In this document: in pieces, positions 34,289 to 43,155 of the stretch
Layout: each line of letters opens with the position of its first letter
Position numbering within the stretch: the stretch's first letter is position 1
DNA from: Flavobacterium sp.
Lineage (GTDB): Bacteria > Bacteroidota > Bacteroidia > Flavobacteriales > Flavobacteriaceae
Length of the DNA stretch: 64,000 nucleotides
Direction of reading: 5' to 3'
NCBI GenBank assembly: GCA_016787805.1
Contig: JAEUTY010000018.1
Coordinates: 1-64,000, forward strand
The notes under the pieces: generated by a model
What the model was told of the DNA's origin: nothing
The model's database searches: none
What the model saw: only the letters and a program-made list of their open reading frames with translations
Translations under genes and position numbers: made by a program

Positions 34289-35842
34289 TTACAAATCAAA
34301 TTTAATTCCCTGAGCCAATGGCAAGCTAGTCGTATAGTTGATGGTGTTGGTTTGTCTTCGCATATACACTTTCCAAGCATCAGACCCCGATTCGCGTCCG
34401 CCACCAGTTTCTTTTTCACCACCAAAAGCGCCACCAATTTCGGCTCCGGATGTTCCGATGTTCACATTCGCAATTCCGCAATCAGAACCCGCAACTGATA
34501 AAAAGGCTTCGGCTTCACGTAAATTATTGGTCATGATAGCCGACGACAATCCTTGTGCTACACCGTTTTGAATTTCAATAGCATTGTGTACATCACCAGA
34601 GTATTTTAATAAATATAAAACAGGAGCAAAAGTTTCGTGTTGTACAATTTCAAAATGATTTTGAGCTTCTGCGATGGCTGGTTTTACATAACAACCACTT
34701 TCGTAACCTTCACCTGAAAGTACGCCGCCTTGAACGATGATGTTTCCGCCTTCGGCTACTACTTTTTCTAAAGCCTTGTTGTACAATTCGACTGCATGCG
34801 TGTCAATCAGTGGTCCAACGTGGTTGTTTTGATCTAAAGGATTTCCGATGCGCAATTGTCCGTAAGCACTAACCAAAGCCTCTTTTACTTTGTCATAAAT
34901 ACTTTCGTGAATGATTAAACGTCGTGTTGAAGTACAACGTTGTCCAGCGGTTCCAACGGCTCCAAAAACCGCTCCGATTACCGTCATTTTGATGTCGGCA
35001 TCTGGCGTTACGATGATAGCGTTGTTTCCGCCCAATTCTAATAATGAATTTCCTAAACGAGCAGCACAAGCTTGCGCCACAATTTTACCCATACGAGTAG
35101 AACCTGTTGCAGAAACTAAAGGAACTCTTTTATCGTGCGTCATCATTTCACCAACTTTGTAATCGCCGTTAATTAAGCATGAAATTCCTTCTGGAAGGTT
35201 GTTTTCTTTTAATACTTCAGCGATGATGTTTTGACAAGCAATACCACACAAAGGTGTTTTTTCAGATGGTTTCCATACACAAACGTCGCCGCAGATCCAT
35301 GCTAGAGCCGTGTTCCAAGACCAAACTGCCACTGGAAAGTTGAATGCCGAAATGATGCCAACAATCCCTAGCGGATGGTATTGTTCGTACATTCTATGTC
35401 CAGGACGTTCCGAATGCATTGTTAAACCGTGCAATTGACGCGAAAGACCGACTGCAAAATCACAAATGTCAATCATTTCTTGTACTTCGCCGTAACCTTC
35501 TTGAAGTGATTTACCCATTTCATAGGAAACAAGTTTTCCAAGAGGTTCTTTGTATTTTCTTAGTTTTTCTCCGAATTGACGTACGATTTCTCCTCGTTTT
35601 GGTGCTGGCATTAATCGGAAGGTTTTGAATGCTTCAGCAGCGGTTTGCATCACTTTTTCGTAGTCGGCTGCCGTTGTAGTTTTTACTTTTCCGATGAGTT
35701 GCCCATCAACAGGTGAATAACTTTCGATGATATCGCCGTTTGAAAAATGGTTATTTCCTGTAGAAGTTCCTTCGTTGATGGCTTTTACGCCAAGGATTTC
35801 TAGTGCTTCGGTCATGCCGAATTGTTGCGCAATTGTTGCCAT
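34289..35842 (-). CDS. ALDH7-type aldehyde dehydrogenase (alpha-aminoadipic semialdehyde dehydrogenase family)
   Basis: 517 residues, a usual length for the ALDH7/AmaB family. Cofactor-binding blocks are VWKPSEKTPL and SATGSTRMGK. The catalytic Glu lies in LLELGGNN and the catalytic Cys in GTAGQRCTSTRRL. The C-terminal EIGGAFGGEKETGGGRESGSDAWKVYMRRQTNTINY matches this family closely. Likely oxidises 2-aminoadipate 6-semialdehyde in lysine breakdown, using NAD+. Monocistronic. Confidence 0.9.
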   Translation of the reverse strand: MATIAQQFGMTEALEILGVKAINEGTSTGNNHFSNGDIIESYSPVDGQLIGKVKTTTAADYEKVMQTAAEAFKTFRLMPAPKRGEIVRQFGEKLRKYKEPLGKLVSYEMGKSLQEGYGEVQEMIDICDFAVGLSRQLHGLTMHSERPGHRMYEQYHPLGIVGIISAFNFPVAVWSWNTALAWICGDVCVWKPSEKTPLCGIACQNIIAEVLKENNLPEGISCLINGDYKVGEMMTHDKRVPLVSATGSTRMGKIVAQACAARLGNSLLELGGNNAIIVTPDADIKMTVIGAVFGAVGTAGQRCTSTRRLIIHESIYDKVKEALVSAYGQLRIGNPLDQNNHVGPLIDTHAVELYNKALEKVVAEGGNIIVQGGVLSGEGYESGCYVKPAIAEAQNHFEIVQHETFAPVLYLLKYSGDVHNAIEIQNGVAQGLSSAIMTNNLREAEAFLSVAGSDCGIANVNIGTSGAEIGGAFGGEKETGGGRESGSDAWKVYMRRQTNTINYTTSLPLAQGIKFDL

Positions 35843-35956
35843 TGTATGTTTATTTGTTTGAAATTATCAATTTGTGATGCAAAAATAAGTGATTTTACGC
35901 GAATTCTGCGAATTTACACGAATTAAATATTGTTTTCAATATTGGGAAATTGGTGT

Positions 35957-36104
35957 GACTAGCCCAGATGGGAAAGGAAAGCCCGGAGCCCAAAAAGCGA
36001 GTAGTACTTGTTTTAAAAAAGCGACCACCGGAAGCTGTTTTAAAGCATTAGTACTACCGCTTTTTGGGTGAGGACTTGGAATGGACAGCTGGATTAGCTA
36101 CTGA
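35957..36104 (+). repeat. Dispersed intergenic repeat, copy B
   Basis: Matches copy A (1531-1680, opposite strand) over its whole length. Internal arms AAAAAGCGAGTAGTACTTG... and ...TAGTACTACCGCTTTTT are self-complementary. It ends with GAGGACTTGGAATGGACAGC, a block also found in copy C. It fills the space before the 3-hydroxyanthranilate dioxygenase gene's 3' end. Confidence 0.8.
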
Positions 36105-36109
36105 AAAAA

Positions 36110-36649
36110 TTACTTTTTGACTGTAAACTTTGGGTTGGTTTCCATTACAGAACCGCAGTTTTTACAAGTTCTCAAGTCTTCTGAATTATAGTACTGTTCA
36201 AAATGTGGGAGAAAATCTTTTTCGATGTTGTGCAGTTCAAAATACGCTTCGTGGAGTTTGTGGTTGCAGTGATCGCAGAACCAAAGTAAACCATCGGTAA
36301 ATCCTTTTCCGGCGCGTTTTCGTTCGATGACTAAGCCTATTGAGTTTTCGGTTCGCGAGGGCGAATGAGGGATTTTGGCTGGTAGCAAAAACATATCGCC
36401 TTCGGAGAGTTTCATGGCTTTCTTTTTGCCGTTATCTTGAATATAAACGGTGATTTCGCCTTGGAGTTGGTAGAACAATTCTTCGGTTTCGTTGTAATGG
36501 TAATCTTTACGAGCGTTGGGTCCACCTACAATCATCACGATATAATCGCCAGAGTCTACATATAGATTTTTATTGGCAACTGGTGGTTTAAGTAAGTGTT
36601 GGTTATCGTTGATCCACTGATTAAGGTTGAAGGGTTTTGCGATGGACAT
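36110..36649 (-). CDS. nbaC: 3-hydroxyanthranilate 3,4-dioxygenase
   Basis: 179-residue cupin enzyme that opens the ring of 3-hydroxyanthranilate in the kynurenine pathway. Iron ligands fit DYHYNETEELFYQ (His and Glu) and LPAKIPHSPSR. The C-terminal rubredoxin-like metal site FCDHCNHKLHE...CKNCGS is present, as in bacterial homodecameric or dimeric enzymes. No other kynurenine-pathway gene is in this window, so the neighbours say nothing about whether it serves NAD synthesis or tryptophan breakdown. Confidence 0.93.
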   Translation of the reverse strand: MSIAKPFNLNQWINDNQHLLKPPVANKNLYVDSGDYIVMIVGGPNARKDYHYNETEELFYQLQGEITVYIQDNGKKKAMKLSEGDMFLLPAKIPHSPSRTENSIGLVIERKRAGKGFTDGLLWFCDHCNHKLHEAYFELHNIEKDFLPHFEQYYNSEDLRTCKNCGSVMETNPKFTVKK

Positions 36650-36713
36650 AATGGTAATTTTAGTGTAAAGTTATAAAATAAAAAAGTCCCAATTTTCATT
36701 GAGACTTAAATTA

Positions 36714-37823
36714 TTATTTGATTTCTTTAAGCAGGTAAACATATACTGGAAAGTGGTCACTAAAACCAGGTTCGCTAAGAGAATTTCGCAATGGATAACC
36801 TTTGTATTGTCCTGTGGTTTGGATGAGGTAATCTTTGTTGAAAATTCCAGCTTTCCAATAACGGAATGATGAAAAGTCTTTGCGAATTAGAGGTTCAGAC
36901 ACCATAATTTGATCGAAAATATCCCATGAATCGCGGTAAGCTAGTGTTCCATTTCCGTCTTTAGCCATTTGTTCAAAAGGGTTGAAAATGCCACCTTGAC
37001 CCACTTCCTCTTTTTTACGTTTGGCGCCTAGTTCAACTTTTACGCTTTTGTTGTAAGATCCGTCATTCAAATCGCCCATAGTTATAACTTTAGCGTTGGG
37101 ATTTATTTTGAAAAGTGAATCGATGATTTTGCGGTTTAAGGCTCCAGCTGCTTCACGAAACGGGCTACTTTTTTTCTCACCACCTGAACGTGATGGCCAG
37201 TGATTTACAATTATGTTGATTTCTTCACCATCAAGGAAACCTGTTACTAAAAGCTGATCGCGTGTATACACTCGGTCATCTGTAGTAGCTGTTGAGATCA
37301 CGTCGTCGGTTACTTCTTCTTTGTCTTTTTTATCGGCCTTACCTTCTTGGTTTTTATAAATTAAAAGAGGCACATTCACGTAACTTGTTGGTACAAAATG
37401 TTTCTTTTGGTACAAAAGAGCAACGTCGATACCGCGCTTATCTGGTGAATCAAAATGGATAATTCCATAGCCTTTATTAATCATTTTAGGATGTTTGACT
37501 AAATCTTCCAAAACGGATCGGTTTTCGATTTCGCATCCTCCTATTAGAGTAGGTGAATTAGGGTTTTCACCAGTTCCTATTTCAGTCAACACTTTTGAAA
37601 GATTGTCTAATTTCTTTTTGTATTTTTTACCCGTCCAGTTTTGTGTTCCCGTTGGCAACCACTCTTCGTCATTATTGGGTCCGTTGATTGTGTCAAATAA
37701 GTTTTCGAAATTGTAAAAAGCCACCGTGTGGATTTGGTATTTTTTGGCGTCTTTTTTTTGGGAGAATCCAAATGTTATTGACAATAAAGCGGTTAGTAAT
37801 ACTACTGTTTTATTTACTCTCAT
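36714..37823 (-). CDS. Secreted endonuclease/exonuclease/phosphatase-family protein
   Basis: 369 residues. A signal peptide ends near TFGFSQ (22). The family motifs are present: FYNFENLFDT near the N-terminus, GGCEIENR (metal-binding Glu), VNHWPSRSGGE, TMGDLNDG and FSDHFPVYVYL (catalytic His). This combination is typical of secreted nucleases or phosphodiesterases in Bacteroidota. It diverges from a TonB-dependent receptor operon and probably feeds it with released nucleotides or phosphate; this is inference. Confidence 0.88.
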   Translation of the reverse strand: MRVNKTVVLLTALLSITFGFSQKKDAKKYQIHTVAFYNFENLFDTINGPNNDEEWLPTGTQNWTGKKYKKKLDNLSKVLTEIGTGENPNSPTLIGGCEIENRSVLEDLVKHPKMINKGYGIIHFDSPDKRGIDVALLYQKKHFVPTSYVNVPLLIYKNQEGKADKKDKEEVTDDVISTATTDDRVYTRDQLLVTGFLDGEEINIIVNHWPSRSGGEKKSSPFREAAGALNRKIIDSLFKINPNAKVITMGDLNDGSYNKSVKVELGAKRKKEEVGQGGIFNPFEQMAKDGNGTLAYRDSWDIFDQIMVSEPLIRKDFSSFRYWKAGIFNKDYLIQTTGQYKGYPLRNSLSEPGFSDHFPVYVYLLKEIK

Positions 37824-37898
37824 GAATGTGTAGCGTTATATTATGATTAAGTTGTTACAAACTTCACGCCAAAAGTAATTAATATTATTAAAATAATG

Positions 37899-37906
37899 TA
37901 CATTTG
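37899..37906 (+). promoter_or_regulatory. -7 element of the TonB receptor operon
   Basis: TACATTTG matches TAnnTTTG, 54 bp before the ATG at 37960. Confidence 0.55.
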
Positions 37907-37959
37907 TACCCTTAAGAAATCGTTTTCTTAAAAACAAAAGTTTAATTTTATTTAATTTT

Positions 37960-40749
37960 ATGAAAAGACTTATTCTAAGTATTTTATTAGTAATGAGTTT
38001 TTGTTTTTCGCACGCCCAGTCTGGAACAGGAGTTTCAGGACAGGTAGTTGATTCGAAAACACAAAAACCTTTACAAGGTGTAATTGCAACCATTCAAAAC
38101 ATTAATTTAACGGAAGTAACCAATGCGGAAGGAAAATTTTTATTCAAGAATGTTCCCTCTGGAAGTTTGTTGTTACTTATCAAAAATCAAGGTTACAAAG
38201 ACCAATTGTTGAGCATTGAAGTTGAGTCGGGAAAGGTCCTAGATTTAGGAGTTGTTGTTGCTGAAGAAGACATTACTGACGAACAACAATTGAGTTTAGT
38301 TACACTTACCGATAATGATTTAGGTGATGACAACAGCGGATCTGAAAACACTTCTGGTTTATTACAAGCATCTAGAGATTCGTACCAACAAGCTGCCGCT
38401 TTCAATTGGGGGCAAGCTCGTTTTAGAATTCGAGGTTTAGACAACGAGTATGGAACTACCATGATCAATGGTGTAGTGATGAACAAATTGTATGACGGAA
38501 GACCACAGTGGGGTAACTGGGGTGGATTAAATGATGCTACTAGAAATCAAGAATTCACAACAGGTTCAGCTCCTTCAGATTATACTTTTGGTGGAATTTT
38601 AGGAACGCAAGAAATCAATACAAGAGCTTCTATTTATCGTAGAGGATCAAGAATTTCGTTTTCAGGAACCAATACTAATTATACAGGTCGTGTAATGGGA
38701 ACGCATGTGTCTGGTATGAATACTAAAGGTTGGGCTTTTGTTGTGTCAGCTTCTAGAAGATGGGCAAAAGAAGGCTATTTTGAAGGAACTGACTACGATG
38801 CAAATTCGCTTTTTGCTTCTATTGAGAAAAAAATCAATGACAAACACAGTTTAAACTTTACATCAATATTTGCTCAAAACAGTCGTGGTAAAAGTTCTCC
38901 TAACACTAATGAAGTAAACGATTTAAAAGGAATTGAGTATAACTCTTATTGGGGTTGGCAAGATGGTAGAAAACGCAATTCAAGAGACAAAGATATTATG
39001 GAGCCGATTAATATTTTAAGTCACTATTGGAAAATCAATGATAAAACTACCTTAAACACTAATGTGGCTTATCAATTAGGTCATATTGGAAATTCACGTT
39101 TGGACTACCAATCTGCTAATAATCCTGATCCAACCTACTACCAAAATTTACCTAGTTATTTCTACAACAACCCAGATTTTAACGTGTTAATTGATGGTGT
39201 TTTGGCTTCAGATAAAGCAAAAAGTGATTTTCTTGCTGATGGTCAAATTGACTGGAATGCAATGTACTATGCAAACAGAAGAAGTGCAAACAATGGGAAA
39301 AGTGTTTATGCTTTGTATGAAGACCGTAACGATGACCGTCAATTTACGGCCAATACTATTTTATTCAGTAACATAGCAAATAACATTACACTTAATGCTG
39401 GTGCGAGTTATAGAAAATTAAAATCACACAATTACCAAAAAATGATAGATTTATTAGGTGGTCAATACTTTTCAGATGTTGATCCGTTCTATCAAGGCGA
39501 TCTTACACAGTCGGATTTGAATAATCCTGATCGACAAATCTTGGTTGGTGATGAATATGGCTACAATTACAATTTGTTAGCTGATGTAATTGATGGCTTT
39601 ACTCAATTTAAATTTAGATACAAAAAAGCAGATTTTTACTTATCGCAAACCTATTCTAGAAGCGATTACCAAAGAGAAGGATTGTACCGTAATGGAATTT
39701 ATGCTTCTAATTCTTATGGAAAAAGTGAAAGAAAAACATTTGAAAACTTTGGTTTTAAAGGTGGTTTAACGTTCAAACTTACAGGTCAACATTTATTGGA
39801 TTTTAATGGTGCTTATTTATCTAAAGCTCCTGGGATGAGAAATGTATTTTCTAATGCTCGTATCAACAACAATATAACACCTGAAATCAATAGCGAGCGT
39901 ATTTCTAGTGTTGATGCATCTTACGTTATTCGTATGCCTAAATTGAAAATGAGATTAACTGGTTTCTTCTCAAAAATTCAAAATGCTACTGAACTATCCT
40001 TCTTCTATGGAGAAGGTTTGTTTGATGAAGATGCAGTTGGCGCAGGAAATGAAGATTCGTTTATTAGTGAAATTGTTACCGGAATTGATAAAAAACAAAT
40101 TGGTGGTGAATTTGGTTTTGAATACCAATTAACATCAACTCTAAAAGTAACTGGAGCAGCCTCTTACGGTCAGTACACTTTCGACAATAATCCGAATGTA
40201 AAAATAAATGACGACGCGCAAGCAACAGCTACTAATACCAATCCTATTACCGATTTTGGTCCTGCTTACATGAAAGACTATCGTTTACCAGGAATGCCAC
40301 AACAAGCTTATTCTTTAGGTTTAGAATACCGCGACCCACATTTTTGGTGGATTGGAGCTAATGCCAACTATTTGTCAGACATTTACTTAGACGTTTCTAA
40401 CATCATGAGAACTAGTAATTTTGTTGTTGAAGCAGATGGATTAGGTTATTCTGGAGCGACTGATGAAAATGTGAGAGCCATCTTAAAACAAGAAAAATTC
40501 GATCCTTTTGCATTGGTTAATCTTACTGGTGGAAAATCATGGAAAGTTAAAAATACAACCTTTGGTTTCTTTGCTTCTGTTAACAACGTTTTAGACACTA
40601 AATACAAAACAGGTGGTTTTGAACAATCACGAAAGGCTACTTATCCTGATTATGTTGCTGACAATGCTAATGGAACTCCTTCATTTGGTTCTAAGTACTT
40701 TTATGGTTACGGAAGAACTTATTTTGTGAATCTTTATGTAAACTTCTAA
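37960..40749 (+). CDS. TonB-dependent receptor with CarboxypepD_reg domain
   Basis: 929-residue outer-membrane importer. A signal peptide ends near FSHAQ (20). A carboxypeptidase regulatory-like domain (about 24-105) is followed by a plug (about 120-225: RFRIRGLDNEYGTTMINGVVMN) and a 22-strand barrel ending in YFVNLYVNF. It is the first gene of an operon with two surface lipoproteins (40754, 41383). The divergent secreted nuclease suggests use of nucleic acids or organophosphate. The substrate is not directly visible. Confidence 0.9.
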   Translation: MKRLILSILLVMSFCFSHAQSGTGVSGQVVDSKTQKPLQGVIATIQNINLTEVTNAEGKFLFKNVPSGSLLLLIKNQGYKDQLLSIEVESGKVLDLGVVVAEEDITDEQQLSLVTLTDNDLGDDNSGSENTSGLLQASRDSYQQAAAFNWGQARFRIRGLDNEYGTTMINGVVMNKLYDGRPQWGNWGGLNDATRNQEFTTGSAPSDYTFGGILGTQEINTRASIYRRGSRISFSGTNTNYTGRVMGTHVSGMNTKGWAFVVSASRRWAKEGYFEGTDYDANSLFASIEKKINDKHSLNFTSIFAQNSRGKSSPNTNEVNDLKGIEYNSYWGWQDGRKRNSRDKDIMEPINILSHYWKINDKTTLNTNVAYQLGHIGNSRLDYQSANNPDPTYYQNLPSYFYNNPDFNVLIDGVLASDKAKSDFLADGQIDWNAMYYANRRSANNGKSVYALYEDRNDDRQFTANTILFSNIANNITLNAGASYRKLKSHNYQKMIDLLGGQYFSDVDPFYQGDLTQSDLNNPDRQILVGDEYGYNYNLLADVIDGFTQFKFRYKKADFYLSQTYSRSDYQREGLYRNGIYASNSYGKSERKTFENFGFKGGLTFKLTGQHLLDFNGAYLSKAPGMRNVFSNARINNNITPEINSERISSVDASYVIRMPKLKMRLTGFFSKIQNATELSFFYGEGLFDEDAVGAGNEDSFISEIVTGIDKKQIGGEFGFEYQLTSTLKVTGAASYGQYTFDNNPNVKINDDAQATATNTNPITDFGPAYMKDYRLPGMPQQAYSLGLEYRDPHFWWIGANANYLSDIYLDVSNIMRTSNFVVEADGLGYSGATDENVRAILKQEKFDPFALVNLTGGKSWKVKNTTFGFFASVNNVLDTKYKTGGFEQSRKATYPDYVADNANGTPSFGSKYFYGYGRTYFVNLYVNF

Positions 40750-40753
40750 TACT

Positions 40754-41377
40754 ATGAAAATGAAAAAAATAATAATTTCAGTATTCTTGTTATCCCTTTC
40801 GTTAGGTGTTATGACAAGTTGTTCTAAAGAGGATGATTTTGAGATTCCTACTTTTAAACCTCTATTTTTTGGTGAAAATTTCCCTGAAGGCGACATCGAT
40901 TATAATGCCGATTTTGACTTTCCTGGTTGGGTTAATTACGCTGAAACTGGCAGTAAAAAATGGATAGAAAGAGATTTTAACAACAGTGGTTATATCCAAT
41001 TCAGTCCTTTTGGAAGTGGTCAAGCTTCTAATATTGGTTGGGCAATTACTCCAAAATTCAGTATTGGTGATGGTCAAGGTGTTGTTTTTTCTTTCACATC
41101 AGCCACTAATTTTGTTGATAATCCCAACAATAAACTTGAGGTTTTTATTTCTACCAATTACAATGGAACTGAAGCAGGTGTTTTGACAGCTAATTGGACC
41201 CAATTGAATGCTGTTGTTGCTAATGAAACTACAAACGGATACGTTTATATTCCTTCTGGTGAGATTGATTTATCTGATTACAGTGGAGAGATCAACATTG
41301 CTTTTAAAGTTACTGGAAACGGAACCACTTTGGATGGTTTATTTCAAGTTGATGATATTAAAATTTACAAAAAATAA
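40754..41377 (+). CDS. Surface lipoprotein, choice-of-anchor J domain
   Basis: 207 residues. Signal peptide with lipobox MTSC (Cys about 23) followed by SKEDDFE, an acidic surface-export signal. The mature part is a jelly-roll-type domain of the choice-of-anchor J / DUF5017 kind (FPGWVNYAETGSKKWIERDF, GWAITPKF, VFISTNYNG, IAFKVTGNGTTLDGLFQVDDIKIY). It starts 4 bp after the TonB receptor and shares this domain with the C-terminus of the next protein. Confidence 0.83.
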   Translation: MKMKKIIISVFLLSLSLGVMTSCSKEDDFEIPTFKPLFFGENFPEGDIDYNADFDFPGWVNYAETGSKKWIERDFNNSGYIQFSPFGSGQASNIGWAITPKFSIGDGQGVVFSFTSATNFVDNPNNKLEVFISTNYNGTEAGVLTANWTQLNAVVANETTNGYVYIPSGEIDLSDYSGEINIAFKVTGNGTTLDGLFQVDDIKIYKK

Positions 41378-41382
41378 CAAAG

Positions 41383-42711
41383 ATGAAGAATAGTTTAAAA
41401 TTAGTTATAATTGTTGTGTTAGTGGCAAGTATGTTTGGATGTTCCAACAGCGACACGTATTCAATTCCTGAGGATAATAACTGCAATGATTTAACACCAA
41501 CTAAAACCGTTGCCGATGTATTAGCGTTAATAAATACCAACTTGAATCAGTTTAATAGTACATATGATAACGATATTATTGAAGCATATGTTACTTCTTC
41601 TGATGAAGGAGGTAACTTTTTTAAATCAATTTCTCTAGTTTCGGTTGATGGTACAAAAGGATTTAGCATGCCTATTAATGCCTATAATCTTTACACCAAA
41701 TACGAGCCTGGGAGAAAGGTGTTTATAAAATTAAAAGGAAGATATTATCAAAAAAATGCAGATACAGATTCTCCTGAAATAGGTTCGCTTTATGATAACG
41801 GAACTGCAGTTACTACTGATGATGAAGTGGGCAGAATATCGGCCTTGGAATATGAAGATGTTATTACCGGAAGTTGCAGTAAAATTAGTGATGATGATTT
41901 GGTAAACACTACCTTATCTATCTCTCAAGCCAAAAATGATGCTCATTTGAACAAATTAATCGAATTTAGTAATGTTCAATTTACAGATCCATCATTAGGT
42001 AAAAAATATTATGATGTAACTTTAAACGATTTAGGTGGCGCTACCAACCATGAAATTATTGATGCAAGTGGAAATAAAGTTATTGTGCGTGTAAGTAGTT
42101 TTGCAACTTTTGCTGGTAATGCTGTTCCTTCATTAAATGGTAAAATTAGAGGTGTTATGACAAAATTTGGAAGTGATTATCAATTTATGGTAAGAACTAC
42201 CAATGATATAAAATTAACAAATCCAAGAGTATTACCTATTTTTGAAGAAACTTTTACAACTAACTTCCCTAGTTGGGTTAAATACAGTGTAACTGGTGCT
42301 CAGGTATGGACGCTCAATTCTTCCAATGGTAATCCAGGACAATGTGCTGATATGAATGGTTTTTCGGGAGGTGCTGTTGTAAACGAGGATTGGTTGATTT
42401 CTCCAGCAATTGATTTGTCCTCTGTAAGTACAGCTGGTTTATCATTCCAAACATCAAGACCTTTCTCTGGAAATAATCTTCAAGCGTATGTTTCAACTAA
42501 TTATTCTGGTTCTGGAGCACCATCTGCTGCCACATGGACGTTGTTGTCTTCAGCTCTAATGGCAACTTCAACAACTTGGAGAGATTCAGGAAATATTTCT
42601 TTAGCTGCCTATGTAGGTAATTCAAACGTTCGAATTGCTTTTAAATATACATCAACATCGACCACCGCTCCGCAATGGAGAGTTGATAATGTAAAAGTGA
42701 ATCCTTTTTAA
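41383..42711 (+). CDS. Surface lipoprotein with DUF5689 and choice-of-anchor J domains
   Basis: 442 residues. Lipobox FGC (Cys20) followed by SNSDTYSIPED. The N-terminal half (about 35-280) fits DUF5689, an OB-fold-like domain often encoded beside secreted nucleases (EAYVTSSDEGGNFFKSISL, GRKVFIKLKGRYYQ, NGKIRGVMTKFG). The C-terminal half (about 285-442) is a choice-of-anchor J domain. I infer a surface receptor that presents nucleic acid or its fragments to the TonB receptor. Confidence 0.83.
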   Translation: MKNSLKLVIIVVLVASMFGCSNSDTYSIPEDNNCNDLTPTKTVADVLALINTNLNQFNSTYDNDIIEAYVTSSDEGGNFFKSISLVSVDGTKGFSMPINAYNLYTKYEPGRKVFIKLKGRYYQKNADTDSPEIGSLYDNGTAVTTDDEVGRISALEYEDVITGSCSKISDDDLVNTTLSISQAKNDAHLNKLIEFSNVQFTDPSLGKKYYDVTLNDLGGATNHEIIDASGNKVIVRVSSFATFAGNAVPSLNGKIRGVMTKFGSDYQFMVRTTNDIKLTNPRVLPIFEETFTTNFPSWVKYSVTGAQVWTLNSSNGNPGQCADMNGFSGGAVVNEDWLISPAIDLSSVSTAGLSFQTSRPFSGNNLQAYVSTNYSGSGAPSAATWTLLSSALMATSTTWRDSGNISLAAYVGNSNVRIAFKYTSTSTTAPQWRVDNVKVNPF

Positions 42712-42731
42712 TCTACATTTTTACTATAAAG

Positions 42732-42760
42732 AAAAGCCCGATCTTAATCGGGCTTTTTAT
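42732..42760 (+). terminator. Terminator of the TonB receptor operon
   Basis: AAAGCCCGA / TCGGGCTTT with a 6-nt loop and a T-run, 20 bp after the stop. Confidence 0.88.
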
Positions 42761-43104
42761 TTATCTCTAAAATCCTTGTGGAAGGGAAAATTCATCTTTT
42801 GTATTCAATCCTGTTTGATGCCGTAAGTTCGTTTGATTCTACATTTTATGTCTCCGTAAATTTGTTAATGCATTTAATAAAATCATAATTAACTTAATAC
42901 TTCGAACCATCATTAAACTTCGTTAGTGCGTTTCTTTTCGCTTTGTTTCCTTTTAAGGAATGATACCATTTAAAACTGTCTAAAAAATTGCCTCTTTTGG
43001 GCTGCTTTTTTTAAATATTAAACAATGTAAAATAACAGAAATTAAGCCGTTATTTACTGAAAGCTATGGTTTTGTACAAAAAACAGATTATTTTGCTTAA
43101 AACC
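42761..43104. other. Gene-free stretch
   Basis: No convincing gene or structured element. A+T-rich with several stops in every frame. Confidence 0.6.
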
Positions 43105-43106
43105 AT

Positions 43107-43133
43107 AAAAAAACCACCTTTTAAAGGTGGTTT
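43107..43133. terminator. Terminator of the T9SS adhesin operon
   Basis: AAACCACCTTT / AAAGGTGGTTT, 11-bp perfect stem, 23 bp after the stop of the OmpA-family gene, with an A-rich flank that reads as a T-run on the minus strand. Confidence 0.85.
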
Positions 43134-43155
43134 TGTATTTGGATAATTAATTAAA

